Numbered from the stretch's first letter, positions 51,136 through 59,864 are shown. The stretch is 64,000 nucleotides of DNA from SHVO01 sp050246995 (GCA_050246995.1 JBFWVA010000001.1:372001-436000), one strand, 5' to 3'. The notes: generated from the sequence alone by a model not told the origin. Translations and numbers: made by a program.

Positions 51136-51167
51136 GATTTAGCGGCTAAAAAAGTGCGGCTTGTCAA
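51136..51167 (-). promoter_or_regulatory. Promoter reading antisense into DUF2892
   Basis: Minus strand: TTGACA (51162-51167), 18-base spacer, GCTAAATC (51136-51143). Transcription would start near 51130 and run leftwards across the DUF2892 gene (plus strand) toward the cytochrome operon. The remainder of the 342-base gap 51088-51429 shows no gene. Confidence 0.6.
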
Positions 51168-51429
51168 AGGTTGAGTTATTTACGTTCCGACCTCCGCATT
51201 AGGTGAAGCCGCACCCTTCAGGCCACAGCCGCGCCGCCCGCGCCCGGCGTCGGCATACGCCCAACAGACGCCAAAAGTTGAGTTCGTCCTCCTTGCCGCG
51301 GTTCGGCGAAGTCAGCCCGGGCGTGACGGTGGAAACCTAAGCTGCTCTTTGTCGTTGGTAGGTACAGAACAGCGCCCCCGCTGTTCCCGCCTCCAGGGCA
51401 CCTGACCTTCAACAGCCGAGAGGACGTCA

Positions 51430-51603
51430 ATGCTGAAATGGGCTCTCATATTCGCAGTGGCCGCCATTATTCTAGGCGCTCTGGGCTTCAGCGGACTCGC
51501 CGGAGCTGCAATGGGCATCGCCAAGGTCCTATTCTGGATCGCGGTCGTGGTCGCCGTAATCCTTTTCGTTCTTGGCCTGACGATTTACAAGGCCGTGACT
51601 TGA
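51430..51603 (+). CDS. DUF1328 family small membrane protein (copy 1)
   Basis: 57 residues, MLKWALIFAVAAIILGALGF then SGLAGAAMGIAKVLFWIAVV and LGLTIYKAVT. Two membrane helices with the conserved A-x-G/A-x-x-x-A-K-x-L-F pattern of the DUF1328/YtjA family. A GAGAGGA ribosome site lies 7 bases before ATG. The 412-base gap 51604-52015 after it holds nothing that I can support. Confidence 0.85.
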   Translation: MLKWALIFAVAAIILGALGFSGLAGAAMGIAKVLFWIAVVVAVILFVLGLTIYKAVT

Positions 51604-52015
51604 GAGTTTTTTGCTGGGGCGCGCCGTGTGGGTTCGTCGAGTCAGCCGCGTTGCGAAATGCTGTCCTCAGCGCTGCACGCGGCCGGTGTATTCGCGAACA
51701 TTATTGAACTGTTGAGCGCGGCAGCGCAGCCGCAAAGGCGCCACACAATCTGAGTCTGTTGAACGTTGAGTTCGGGTTCGAGGGCCGGTCTATAAAAGCT
51801 GGGACCTTTTCCGGGCGACGACCATTGTCTTTTCAACGGGCTTTAATGTCCTCGCGCCGGAATATCTCCGGAGGCCGTGCGATTCAGCAGGGCAAGACGG
51901 GAAGCCGACGTCGCTTTGGCCGATTAGAGTAAATGCGATAAGCCACGGCCGATAAGCCCCCTTTCCGGCGCGCTCGTTTCCGCGTGCGGAGGCAGTTGCG
52001 CACGGAGTTCATTCG

Positions 52016-52420
52016 ATGAAGGTCTCAGCCCTCGGTCTTGCATCTTTTGTCGTACTGCAAGCGTCCGTCAGTGTCGCGGCGGAGCCCGCCGACAAACGCC
52101 ATCCAGGAGCCGTAGCCCTCTCGCAGCCCGGCGGGGTATGGACCTATAAATCGTTTCCGCAACTAACGGACCTCTACATTTCGGAAAACGATACGCAAGG
52201 GCGATCGAACTGCGAGGAAACGTGCATTACCGCGTGGCCGCCCTTGGTGGCAGTCGAGCACGAGTGGGGTGACAAGGTGGGAGACTGGAGCGTCATCAAG
52301 CGCGCGGATGGACAGTTCCAATGGGCCTATAAAGGACAGCCCGTTTACATGCGGTACCATGACATGCCCGCCGGCCCATACGCCAAGGAAATTGAAGGTT
52401 TCCATCTCCTACGACCATAG
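52016..52420 (+). CDS. Secreted COG4315-type repeat protein
   Basis: 134 residues; signal peptide MKVSALGLASFVVLQASVSV-AA. The rest carries the pattern of the "Secreted repeat of unknown function" family: LYISENDTQGRSNCEETCIT (about residue 60, with the Cys pair) and AWPPLVAVEHEWGDKVGDWS, ending QWAYKGQPVYMRYHDM. The usual paired Y-x-[FWY]-x-x-D elements appear as VWTYKSF and LYISENDT. Extracytoplasmic; function unknown. Confidence 0.75.
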   Translation: MKVSALGLASFVVLQASVSVAAEPADKRHPGAVALSQPGGVWTYKSFPQLTDLYISENDTQGRSNCEETCITAWPPLVAVEHEWGDKVGDWSVIKRADGQFQWAYKGQPVYMRYHDMPAGPYAKEIEGFHLLRP

Positions 52421-52462
52421 TTAGATGCGTCGAGATTCACCCCTGCGCGAGGCAGCGCGGCC

Positions 52463-53152
52463 TCACGGGCGCATCTCATTGGCGGCGCGCGCCGCAGCAT
52501 TCGCGGGTTCGGCGTTGAGACCATTCTGGGTCATGAAAACGATGTAGATCGCCCCGTCCGCGAGCGGCATAAAGTTGGCCGATCCGAACCGGCGCTCCTG
52601 CGCCTGCATGAACGACAACAGGCCGGCCTGCCAGGACGCCGGGACAAATCCTCCGAGGAGCGAATGCGGCGCTTCGATATCACACGCCGTAATTAGGTGT
52701 GCGTTAGCGTCCGCGGCGGAGGTGTATTTGTTAGCGACCTGCTCGAGCCTGTAGGTCGCGTTCATGCCGATCAGATTGGTCCAAGGTTTCCAGGTCTGTA
52801 CGCGCGCGCTGAGCAGCCACTCGTCGCCTTGGAGATCGCAAGCGGTTTCGCGGTAGCTGCCGTCGAGCGATTGAATGCTGACGCGAAATTGCCTGGCGCC
52901 GGGATCGACAGCGGCGACCTTGACCTGTGCGACAGGCCATTCGTAGCTGAGGCGCGCATAGGTATGGAGGCCCGCCCCGACGAAGGCGACAAAGAAGCCG
53001 GCCACGCCCAGAATCAGGCCTGACACCAAGCGACGGGCGCGCCGGCCGGGTTGGCCGCGAAGGCCACCGCGAAACCCGCCCACAATTAAAAAGAGGCCGA
53101 TCAGACCAAGAACAACGGCGACGGCCTGCATGGACATGATGGAGATTTCCAT
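52463..53152 (-). CDS. Hypothetical membrane protein, 229 residues
   Basis: Begins MEISIMSMQAVAVVLGLIGL. Two membrane helices (residues 8-28 and 42-64) precede a soluble domain with RLSYEWPVAQVKVAAVDPGA and GDEWLLSARVQTWKPWTNLI. The IYIVFMTQNGL end is conserved-looking. No family is recognised with confidence. A promoter lies at 53186-53216. Confidence 0.55.
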   Translation of the reverse strand: MEISIMSMQAVAVVLGLIGLFLIVGGFRGGLRGQPGRRARRLVSGLILGVAGFFVAFVGAGLHTYARLSYEWPVAQVKVAAVDPGARQFRVSIQSLDGSYRETACDLQGDEWLLSARVQTWKPWTNLIGMNATYRLEQVANKYTSAADANAHLITACDIEAPHSLLGGFVPASWQAGLLSFMQAQERRFGSANFMPLADGAIYIVFMTQNGLNAEPANAAARAANEMRP

Positions 53153-53185
53153 TGCTGCTAAATGATTTCACTGCGGACCGAGGCG

Positions 53186-53216
53186 GATTCTAGGGACTGA
53201 GAGCGCGATTTGTCAA
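53186..53216 (-). promoter_or_regulatory. Promoter of the 52463 membrane-protein gene
   Basis: Minus strand: TTGACA (53211-53216), 16-base spacer, CCTAGAATC (53186-53194). Extended context TCAATTTTGACAAATCG matches the set at 25005, 26763, 44257, 51162 and 57154. Confidence 0.65.
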
Positions 53217-53303
53217 AATTGAGTCGCGCACCATGCCGCGCGTTTAACGGTCAGCCCACGCGCCGCGCCGCCGGTATTGCAGCCCCGCGAAGCTGCCCCC
53301 AAT

Positions 53304-54398
53304 ATGCGGAACATGAAGGCCACCCGTCGGACCCCTCCCCGCAAGCGCCCCAGCCGCAGGCAAAAGCGTAACTTGCCTCCCGTTCGGTGGCAGACTCTTT
53401 CCGACGACGCCCTTCTCAAGGTTCGGCTCAAGGACCTCAGGGTCAGATTCGAAGGCACATGGCTCGAGCAGTGCCTTGACAATCTCTATTCCGAACTGGA
53501 ACAGCGCGGTATCCGGCTGAAGCCGCACGCGTGGATCTCGGACGAATGGTTCAGCGTACCGAAAGACACGCCGGGCATCGCCATTCCGTTCTATCTCACC
53601 CATCCGCGCTTGATGCGCCTGGAGCGGAAAATGGTGCTTGAGGTCGAAGGGGGCACGGTACGCGAGTGCATGCGCATCCTGCGTCATGAAGCCGGCCACG
53701 TCATTCAGCAGCTCTATCAGCTTCAGCGTCGCCGACGGTGGCAGCAACTGTTCGGGAAATCATCGGCCAAGTATCCCCGTCACTACGAGCCGAATCCACG
53801 CAGCAAGAATTATGTGCAGCACTTGCGTCTGTGGTACGCGCAAAGCCATCCCGACGAGGACTTCGCCGAAACATTCGCGGTTTGGCTGAGCCCCAGGTCC
53901 GCCTGGCGAAAGCGCTATGTCGGCTGGCCGGCCCTCAAGAAGCTCGAGTACATGGATGAACTGATGACGGAGGTCGCGGATATGAAGCCCCGCCCTATGC
54001 GGCGCCTGCGAATCGACCCTATCAGCCGCCTTGGCGAGACGCTGGCGCAGCACTACGAGCGAAAGCGCGCGTATTACAGGGCGGATTTCCCCAGGACCTA
54101 CGACAGGGATCTTCACCGGATTTTTTCAGCCGATCCGGCCGACCGCAAGGCGCCGACGGCGGCGTCTTTTATCCGCGACAATCGCGCGAAACTTAGGCCG
54201 CTTATTTCCAAATGGACGGGCGAATATCAGCTGACGCTTGACGCCGTCATCGACAGGATGATCGCGCGGTGCAGGGAGTTGAGGCTGCGTGCGCCAGGCA
54301 GGAAGTCCGACCTTTTCATCAATTTCTCGGTGCTGCTCACAGCCCAGATCGCGCAACTACTTTATCATCGTCAGCGCCGGGAGCGGATCGCACTTTGA
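53304..54398 (+). CDS. Putative zinc metallopeptidase (paired with ATP-grasp)
   Basis: 364 residues from ATG at 53304 (ATG at 53313 also possible). The zinc motif HEAGH is at residues 128-132 in RILRHEAGHVIQQLYQLQRR, and the third ligand is probably the Glu of DEDFAETFAVWLSP near 186. The N-terminus is very basic (TRRTPPRKRPSRRQKRN). No signal peptide, so it should be cytosolic. It belongs to a little-studied predicted zinc metallopeptidase group that I remember being encoded with ATP-grasp ligases. Its stop (54396-54398) overlaps the TTG start of the ATP-grasp gene. Confidence 0.75.
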   Translation: MRNMKATRRTPPRKRPSRRQKRNLPPVRWQTLSDDALLKVRLKDLRVRFEGTWLEQCLDNLYSELEQRGIRLKPHAWISDEWFSVPKDTPGIAIPFYLTHPRLMRLERKMVLEVEGGTVRECMRILRHEAGHVIQQLYQLQRRRRWQQLFGKSSAKYPRHYEPNPRSKNYVQHLRLWYAQSHPDEDFAETFAVWLSPRSAWRKRYVGWPALKKLEYMDELMTEVADMKPRPMRRLRIDPISRLGETLAQHYERKRAYYRADFPRTYDRDLHRIFSADPADRKAPTAASFIRDNRAKLRPLISKWTGEYQLTLDAVIDRMIARCRELRLRAPGRKSDLFINFSVLLTAQIAQLLYHRQRRERIAL

Positions 54399-55414
54399 AG
54401 CCGCATAAAGTCCTTATTCTTCTCCATCCCGACCAGATACCGCCGGCGAGCGCCAAAGATCTTTCCGCGCAAGAGCAGCTGGACTTCAAGACCGAACTTA
54501 GCGTCATCGGAGCCCTGCGAAGGAACCGTCACGATTTGAAGGTGATCGGCGTGCGGGACGAGCTGAAGCCCATTCGTGACGAGATCGAAAACTGGAAGCC
54601 GGACGTCGTTTTCAATCTCCTGGAAGAATTCCAGGGCAATACGGCGTACGATCAGAATGTCGCGAGCTATCTTGAATTGTTGCAAATTCCCTATACGGGC
54701 TGCAATCCCCGCGGGCTGATGTTGTCGCGAGGCAAGGATCTGTCGAAAAAGCTGGTGGCGTATCATCGCATTCCTGTTCCTGCGTTCGCGGTGTTCCGCG
54801 AAGGGCGGAAGGTCGTACGGCCCCGGCGCCTTAAATTCCCGGTCATCGTGAAGACGCTGAATGAGGACGCGTCGGCGGGAATCGCGCAAGCGTCCCGCGT
54901 CGATGACGACGAAAACATGAACGAGCGCGTTAAATTCATTCACGAGCGGTTCGCCACTCCCGCGATCGCCGAACAGTTCATCACCGGCCGCGAACTTTAT
55001 GTCAGTATCATCGGAAATCGGCGGCTGCGCGCGCTGCCGGTATGGGAGCTGGACTTCGGAAACATCGCCGACGACGGCGCGGCCATCGCGACCGAGAAGG
55101 TGAAACACGACGCCGCCTATCAGAAAAAGCACGCCATCAAGTCCCGTCCCGCCCAAGGTTTGGAGCCGGACATGGAAAAGCGGCTACAGCGCATGGCCAA
55201 GCGCATCTACCGGACCTTGGAACTCGACGGCTACGCCCGCATCGATTTTCGCCTCTCCGTCGAGGGCGTGCCCTACTTCTTAGAGGCCAACGCCAACCCC
55301 GACATCGCTGAGAGCGAAGAGTTCGCGCAGGCGGCCAAACACGACAACATCACCTTTCGGAAAATGATCAACCGCATTCTCGCACTGGCCCTCGAGCGAC
55401 ATGCACGCGGCTAA
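54395..55414 (+). CDS. ATP-grasp ligase, D-Ala-D-Ala ligase-like
   Basis: 339 residues from TTG at 54395. N-domain KVLILLHPDQIPPASAKDLS and KPDVVFNLLEEFQGNTAYDQ, then an ATP-grasp domain: RLKFPVIVKTLNEDASAGIA (ATP-binding Lys), FITGRELYVSIIGNRRLRAL, DGYARIDFRLSVEGVPYFLE-ANANPDIAE (metal-binding Glu and Asn, about residue 290). The order matches D-Ala-D-Ala ligase-type ATP-grasp enzymes, which join a carboxylate to an amine. The substrate is unknown. Coupled to the metallopeptidase gene. No other peptidoglycan gene is near. Confidence 0.82.
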   Translation: MKPHKVLILLHPDQIPPASAKDLSAQEQLDFKTELSVIGALRRNRHDLKVIGVRDELKPIRDEIENWKPDVVFNLLEEFQGNTAYDQNVASYLELLQIPYTGCNPRGLMLSRGKDLSKKLVAYHRIPVPAFAVFREGRKVVRPRRLKFPVIVKTLNEDASAGIAQASRVDDDENMNERVKFIHERFATPAIAEQFITGRELYVSIIGNRRLRALPVWELDFGNIADDGAAIATEKVKHDAAYQKKHAIKSRPAQGLEPDMEKRLQRMAKRIYRTLELDGYARIDFRLSVEGVPYFLEANANPDIAESEEFAQAAKHDNITFRKMINRILALALERHARG

Positions 55415-55578
55415 GAAGCGTTGAGCGCATCAATGGGGCTTGTGATGGCCGAGGACCATTGCGACGTGGCGCGGAGCCATTGTTGCCCGCTCCCGTGAAT
55501 TAGAAGTTCGTTCCGGCCCGTTATCGCAAGGGCGTTGGGCGCGGCGTAGGGGCAAAGCCAAAAGCAACCCGTCGCGCG

Positions 55579-56673
55579 TCAAGACTGCCCGGCAACCTTG
55601 ACCTCCTTCCCAAGCAAGGTGCGTACATAAATACGCTGCACGAAGACATAGACTACCACGGTCAGCGGGGCGGCGAGCAGCACGCCCAGAAAGCCAAACA
55701 GCAGACCCGCCGCCACCACCGCGAAAAGCAGAACTGCCGGCGGCACGTTAACCGCCTGCTTCTGGATCAAAGGCTGGAGGAAATTCCCTTGAAGCTGCTG
55801 GACCAGCAGGAATAGTCCAATCGTCCACAAGGCGGTTACGGGTGAGACGGTGAAGGCGAGCAGCGCTGCCGGCACGCCAGCGATAATCGGGCCGATCATC
55901 GGGACCACGTCGAGAAGACCTGCGATTAGGCCGAGGCCGCCTGACGCCGGCACGCCCAGCAGAGCGAGGCCGGCCCAGGTGAGCCCTGCCACCACCAGCG
56001 AGGACACCGCCTGCCCGAGCATCCACCCACTTAGCCCACGTGACGCATCGTCCAGCGCCTCCGCGACGGTAGCCTCCGCACGCCGAGGCACGAGCAGGAG
56101 CAAGCCGCGACGATAGACGGCCGGGTCGCCAGCCACAAAAATCGCACCGACGAAAATTAACACGAAATTGAAAAGCCCGTTTCCGATCGTCAGCGCATAA
56201 CCACCAGCCTGCGACAGCAAGTTCGAGATATCGCCGCTGCTTTGGTCCAACATGTCTTCGACAGGTTCGCCCAATCCGACGCCCTCAAGGAACCCGCGCA
56301 CCTGCGCTATCGCCGGAGGGATGCGTTCCCGGATCGTGTCGAACTCGCCGACGAGCTGCGTCCCGAGCAACGCGAACGCGCCGCAAAACAAACCAAGCAT
56401 CGCTATGAGGGAAAGCGTCAGGGCAAAGCCACGCCTCATGCGCGTCGCGGCGCTCACTTTGCGCGCCATCGCATCGAAGACGGTTGCCAGCACCAGCGCG
56501 GCAAAGACGAGCAGCAGAAATCCGCTGAGCTTCACCAGCAGCCAGCCAGCGCCCATAATTGTAACGACCATCACGGTGATCGTTGCGATCTGCCCCAATT
56601 TGGGAGAGCCGTTTTGGGGAACGTTCGCTTCCGGCCCTATTTCGTCCGGCGATGGCCCCGACGACATGCTCAC
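55579..56673 (-). CDS. AI-2E family (PerM-like) transporter
   Basis: 364 residues with about eight hydrophobic segments. The GLIAGLLDVVPMIGPIIAGV signature (about residue 255) and QQLQGNFLQPLIQKQAVNVP (about 300) are diagnostic of the AI-2E/PerM family, and TRMRRGFALTLSLIAMLGLF is the early segment. Proposed substrates include autoinducer-2, Na+/H+ and small permeants; none can be assigned here. It lies 7 bases downstream of the DUF1328 gene on the same strand, so an operon is likely. Confidence 0.88.
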   Translation of the reverse strand: MSMSSGPSPDEIGPEANVPQNGSPKLGQIATITVMVVTIMGAGWLLVKLSGFLLLVFAALVLATVFDAMARKVSAATRMRRGFALTLSLIAMLGLFCGAFALLGTQLVGEFDTIRERIPPAIAQVRGFLEGVGLGEPVEDMLDQSSGDISNLLSQAGGYALTIGNGLFNFVLIFVGAIFVAGDPAVYRRGLLLLVPRRAEATVAEALDDASRGLSGWMLGQAVSSLVVAGLTWAGLALLGVPASGGLGLIAGLLDVVPMIGPIIAGVPAALLAFTVSPVTALWTIGLFLLVQQLQGNFLQPLIQKQAVNVPPAVLLFAVVAAGLLFGFLGVLLAAPLTVVVYVFVQRIYVRTLLGKEVKVAGQS

Positions 56674-56679
56674 TACGCC

Positions 56680-56853
56680 TCACGTCACCTTCTTGTGGAT
56701 CGTGAAGCCAGGCACCGTGAGCGTGACAGCGATGGCCATAGCGAACCAGAACAGGATTTTTGCGAGGTCCCACGCGAAACCTGCCAGTTCACCGAAGCCC
56801 AAGACGCCAAGAACGAGTGCGATAATTGCGAATGCGGCGGCGCCTCTTAGCAC
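56680..56853 (-). CDS. DUF1328 family small membrane protein (copy 2)
   Basis: 57 residues from GTG at 56853, with AAGGAA before it. It reads LRGAAAFAIIALVLGVLGFG, ELAGFAWDLAKILFWFAMAI and ends TIHKKVT; the same length and spacing as the copy at 51430. Two membrane helices. The stop lies 7 bases before the AI-2E ATG. Function unknown. Confidence 0.82.
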   Translation of the reverse strand: MLRGAAAFAIIALVLGVLGFGELAGFAWDLAKILFWFAMAIAVTLTVPGFTIHKKVT

Positions 56854-57129
56854 GATGGTGTTCCTTATGACGGGGTCAGGGCCATGGGGTCGGCTAACTC
56901 AATAACGTTACCCGCGAAGGAATGGCTCCCTCCCTTTTCCACTTCGTCATAGAGTTGTAACGAGAGGGTCTAGCCTCCTCTCTGCCCGGATTGTGACTTC
57001 CCGCAGCGGTCTAGGGCCGCAATTATTGGGTTCTCTAAAACGCGTTCCAGCCGGCTCACGGACAAATCAACCGACTGAGAAACGGCGGAAATTACTCCCA
57101 CTCAATTGTTTCACCGCAAAATACGCCCG

Positions 57130-57159
57130 GATTGAGCGGGTAGAATTTCAGTTTGTCAA
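57130..57159 (-). promoter_or_regulatory. Promoter for DUF1328-AI-2E
   Basis: Minus strand: TTGACA (57154-57159), 16-base spacer, GCTCAATC (57130-57137), context GCAACTTTTGACAAACTG. The leader to GTG at 56853 would be about 270 bases; the 380-base gap 56854-57233 has no other feature that I can support. Confidence 0.6.
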
Positions 57160-57233
57160 AAGTTGCACAAAGCCGGAAACACCCTGGTATCGAGGGCCTG
57201 TATCATGGCCCACGCGGCACTAGCAGCATGTTC

Positions 57234-58013
57234 CTAAAGTGACGAGGCCGCCACATAGACGCCCGCGGCGATGACGATGCCGGCGAATCCCCGCTCAAGG
57301 AGCCCCTTGCGGGCGGAGAGCAGGCGGCCCAGCGCAATCCCGAGGAGCGCACCGGCGACACCGCCGGCGATCAGCAACAGCGTCACGGTCCAATCGATCA
57401 GCCCGGAGGCGGCATAAGAGATCGCGGTGGTCATTCCGAGCGCCGTCACGACGACCAACGACGTCCCGACCGCGTATGTCAGCGGCATGGCCGTGGCGAA
57501 GATGAGGCCCGGCACGATGAGGAAGCCGCCGCCGATGCCAAAAAAGCCCGCGGCCAAGCCGACAACCAACCCAATCAAGATGAGCCGCGGCAGCAGCACT
57601 TTGGCGCTGTCGCGCGCCAGGCGTACATCCTGCGCCTCGACGACGCGGCGCGCGCGCAGCATGGACAGGCCGACGCCGATCATCAGCAGACCGAACAAGG
57701 TCAGCAGCCGCTTCCCATCAAAGGCCTTGCCGACTTCGGCGCCGAGCGCGGCGCCAACCATCCCGGCCGCCGCGAATACGCCGGCGCAGCGCCATTTGAC
57801 GCGGCTGGCGCGGGCATGTCCGATCAGCGCGGCGAGTGCATTCGCAGCGACCGCGACCGCCGCCGTCCCGATCGCGACATGAGGCGAGCCGATCCCCACG
57901 ACATACACAAGCAGGGGCACGGCAAGAATCGATCCGCCGCCGCCGACCAAGCCGAGGATCAGCCCGATCAGACCGCCGGATATCAGTGTGGTGAGGATCG
58001 TGACGGCCTCCAC
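57234..58013 (-). CDS. TauE/SafE family exporter-like protein (copy 2)
   Basis: 259 residues, eight helices. GLIGLILGLVGGGGSILAVP (residue 15-34) and GLAAGFFGIGGGFLIVPGLI (about 155) are the TauE/SafE repeat motifs. A clear paralogue of the gene at 47392. It ends the bigR operon, 7 bases after the rhodanese-DUF2892 gene; exports sulfite formed by persulfide oxidation (inference from the family). Confidence 0.9.
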   Translation of the reverse strand: MEAVTILTTLISGGLIGLILGLVGGGGSILAVPLLVYVVGIGSPHVAIGTAAVAVAANALAALIGHARASRVKWRCAGVFAAAGMVGAALGAEVGKAFDGKRLLTLFGLLMIGVGLSMLRARRVVEAQDVRLARDSAKVLLPRLILIGLVVGLAAGFFGIGGGFLIVPGLIFATAMPLTYAVGTSLVVVTALGMTTAISYAASGLIDWTVTLLLIAGGVAGALLGIALGRLLSARKGLLERGFAGIVIAAGVYVAASSL

Positions 58014-58020
58014 GTGCGCC

Positions 58021-58539
58021 TCAGACCGCCGGACGCCGGTTCCAAGGCATGATGCGCAACAGAGTCGCCATCCCGCACCAGCCCGTGATGCCCGCGAACA
58101 TCAATCCCGCCCCAACGAAGGCGGAAAGGCCCACGAAAACGGGCGCAACGAAAAGGCCGAGCAGCACACCCACGACGACCATCGCGCCCGCCGTGATCTG
58201 CACCTGACGCATGATCTCCAACGGCTGCGATCGGTCGGTGATGGTTGCGTTCCCGGCGCCGCGCCACCCGTCGATGCCGCCATTCAGGATATAGGCCTGC
58301 GCGCCGCCAGCAGCGGCGGCGAGCCGCGCCGCATTGTCTAGGGTCCGCCGCCCCGAGCGGCAGTGGAAGACAACCGCGCGCCCGTCACAGGTTAGATCGC
58401 CGATGCGGTCGAGCGGCAAATTATGCGCGCCGGGAATCCGCTCGCGCGCGAATTCGTCCGCGCCGCGAATGTCGACAAGCCGCGCACCGGCCGCGATGGC
58501 GGCGCGCGCTTCGTGAGAGGAAAGCAGTGGCAGTGTCAC
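58021..58539 (-). CDS. Rhodanese fused to DUF2892 membrane domain
   Basis: 172 residues from GTG at 58539 (ribosome site AAGGAG). Rhodanese domain (residues 1-100) with active-site loop AVVFHCRSGRRTLDN (Cys about 67). The C-terminal 60 residues are a DUF2892 membrane domain (TAGAMVVVGVLLGLFVAPVF, GLMFAGITGWCGMATLL). The active site therefore faces the membrane surface. It is separated from the regulator stop by 4 bases. Compare the free DUF2892 at 50878. Confidence 0.9.
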   Translation of the reverse strand: MTLPLLSSHEARAAIAAGARLVDIRGADEFARERIPGAHNLPLDRIGDLTCDGRAVVFHCRSGRRTLDNAARLAAAAGGAQAYILNGGIDGWRGAGNATITDRSQPLEIMRQVQITAGAMVVVGVLLGLFVAPVFVGLSAFVGAGLMFAGITGWCGMATLLRIMPWNRRPAV

Positions 58540-58543
58540 GAGA

Positions 58544-58858
58544 TCACTCCTTGCAATAAAGATTGTAGAGGGTGGCAAGCAGAATTTCGGCGCGGGGATC
58601 GGCAATCCGGTACCAGAGCGTTTGGCTCTCGCGCTGGAAGTCGACGAGACCTTCGTCGCGCATCTTGGCGAGATGCTGCGAACAGGCCGATTGCGACAGG
58701 CCGACATCGCGCGCGAGGTCGGTGACTGTCATTTCGCGGTGTTCGACGAGCTTGCACAGCAACATGAGCCGGCGTCCGTTCCCCATCGCCTTCAGCTTTT
58801 CGGCGACCTGCTCGGCTTTTGTCTCGAATGTCGCCATGTCCATAGGGGTTTTACGCAT
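58544..58858 (-). CDS. bigR: ArsR-family persulfide-responsive regulator (BigR-like)
   Basis: 104 residues from ATG at 58858. ArsR/SmtB winged helix (VTDLARDVGLSQSACSQHLA recognition helix). Cys35 (LMLLCKLVEHRE) and Cys102 (LYNLYCKE) occupy the positions of the two reactive cysteines of BigR/SqrR-type sensors, which form a tetrasulfide or disulfide with persulfides and release DNA. Cys59 in the recognition helix is extra. It represses its own operon and probably the divergent dioxygenase gene through the AT-rich site at 58881-58911. Confidence 0.88.
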   Translation of the reverse strand: MRKTPMDMATFETKAEQVAEKLKAMGNGRRLMLLCKLVEHREMTVTDLARDVGLSQSACSQHLAKMRDEGLVDFQRESQTLWYRIADPRAEILLATLYNLYCKE

Positions 58859-58880
58859 TGTCGCGCCTCCATCAGCTATT

Positions 58881-58911
58881 GCTAATTTAGCATTAACTAA
58901 TATATAGTCAA
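58881..58911. promoter_or_regulatory. AT-rich operator-promoter between bigR and dioxygenase genes
   Basis: On the minus strand TTGACT (58906-58911) is followed after 14 bases by GCTAAATT. Two symmetrical elements overlap it: GCTAATTTAGC (58881-58891, 5-base perfect arms) and TTAG-N6-CTAA (58887-58900). This fits an ArsR-type operator covering the promoter. Confidence 0.6.
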
Positions 58912-58927
58912 GAGGCAAAGGAGACCC

Positions 58928-59818
58928 ATGATGACCCAGCCATTTATCGAGGCTTTTTTCGACGCGCCGACCAACACGATCAGCTATCTGGTCGGCGACC
59001 CCGCCACGCGCGCCGCGGCCGTGATCGACCCCGTGCTGGACTTCGACCCCGCCAGCGGCGTCGCCGACACGCGCTCAGCGGAACGAATCATCGCCTTCGC
59101 GCGTGAGCACGACTGGCGGATCGAGATGGTGCTGGAGACCCATGCCCATGCGGATCATCTGTCGGCGGCGCCGTTCATCAAGATGCACACCGGCGCCTGG
59201 ATCGGGATCGGCGCGCACATCCGTGACGTGCAGCGGATCTTCCGTCCGGTTTTTGCCATGACCGATCTCAAGACCGATGGATCAGACTTCGACCGCCTGT
59301 TCGCTGACGGAGACCGCTTGAAGATGGGCGCGCTCGAAATTGAAGTGCTGCACGTGCCGGGGCACACGCCGGCCGACGTCGCTTATCGGATTGGGGATGC
59401 CGTGTTCGTGGGCGACACACTGTTCATGCCCGATTACGGCACGGCGCGGGCCGACTTCCCCGGCGGCGATGCGCGCATGCTCTACCGCTCGATGCGCCGC
59501 CTGCTGTCGCTTCCGGACGACACGCGACTGTTCCTCTGCCACGACTACAAGGCTCCGGGCCGCGACGATTATCGATGGGAGACGACGGTTGGCGCGCAGC
59601 GCCGGTCGAATGTGCATGTCCATGACGGCGTAAGCGAGGATGATTTCGTCGCGATGCGGGAACACCGCGATGCCGGCCTGTCCGTGCCGAAGCTGCTGCT
59701 GCCGTCCATTCAGGTCAACATCCGCGCAGGCCGGTTCGATAAGGCCGAGGCGAACGGTGTGACGTATCTGCGCATCCCGGTGAAATGGGCGAAAGAGGGA
59801 GGCCGGCAAGCCGGGTAA
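58928..59818 (+). CDS. MBL-fold persulfide dioxygenase-like protein (copy 2)
   Basis: 296 residues beginning MMTQPFIEAFFDAPTNTISY. Motif ETHAHADHLS (about residue 70), GHTPADVAYRIGDAVFVGDT and FLCHDYKAPG. ETHE1/Blh class; oxidises glutathione persulfide to sulfite. Divergent from the bigR operon, sharing the AT-rich region. A paralogue of the gene at 49412, shorter by the Ala-rich N-terminus. No DUF442 domain is fused or adjacent. Confidence 0.9.
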   Translation: MMTQPFIEAFFDAPTNTISYLVGDPATRAAAVIDPVLDFDPASGVADTRSAERIIAFAREHDWRIEMVLETHAHADHLSAAPFIKMHTGAWIGIGAHIRDVQRIFRPVFAMTDLKTDGSDFDRLFADGDRLKMGALEIEVLHVPGHTPADVAYRIGDAVFVGDTLFMPDYGTARADFPGGDARMLYRSMRRLLSLPDDTRLFLCHDYKAPGRDDYRWETTVGAQRRSNVHVHDGVSEDDFVAMREHRDAGLSVPKLLLPSIQVNIRAGRFDKAEANGVTYLRIPVKWAKEGGRQAG

Positions 59819-59864
59819 GCGTCGGTGCGAAGCAGCGGTTCAGGGGCTGCCCCGCAACCGCGCG

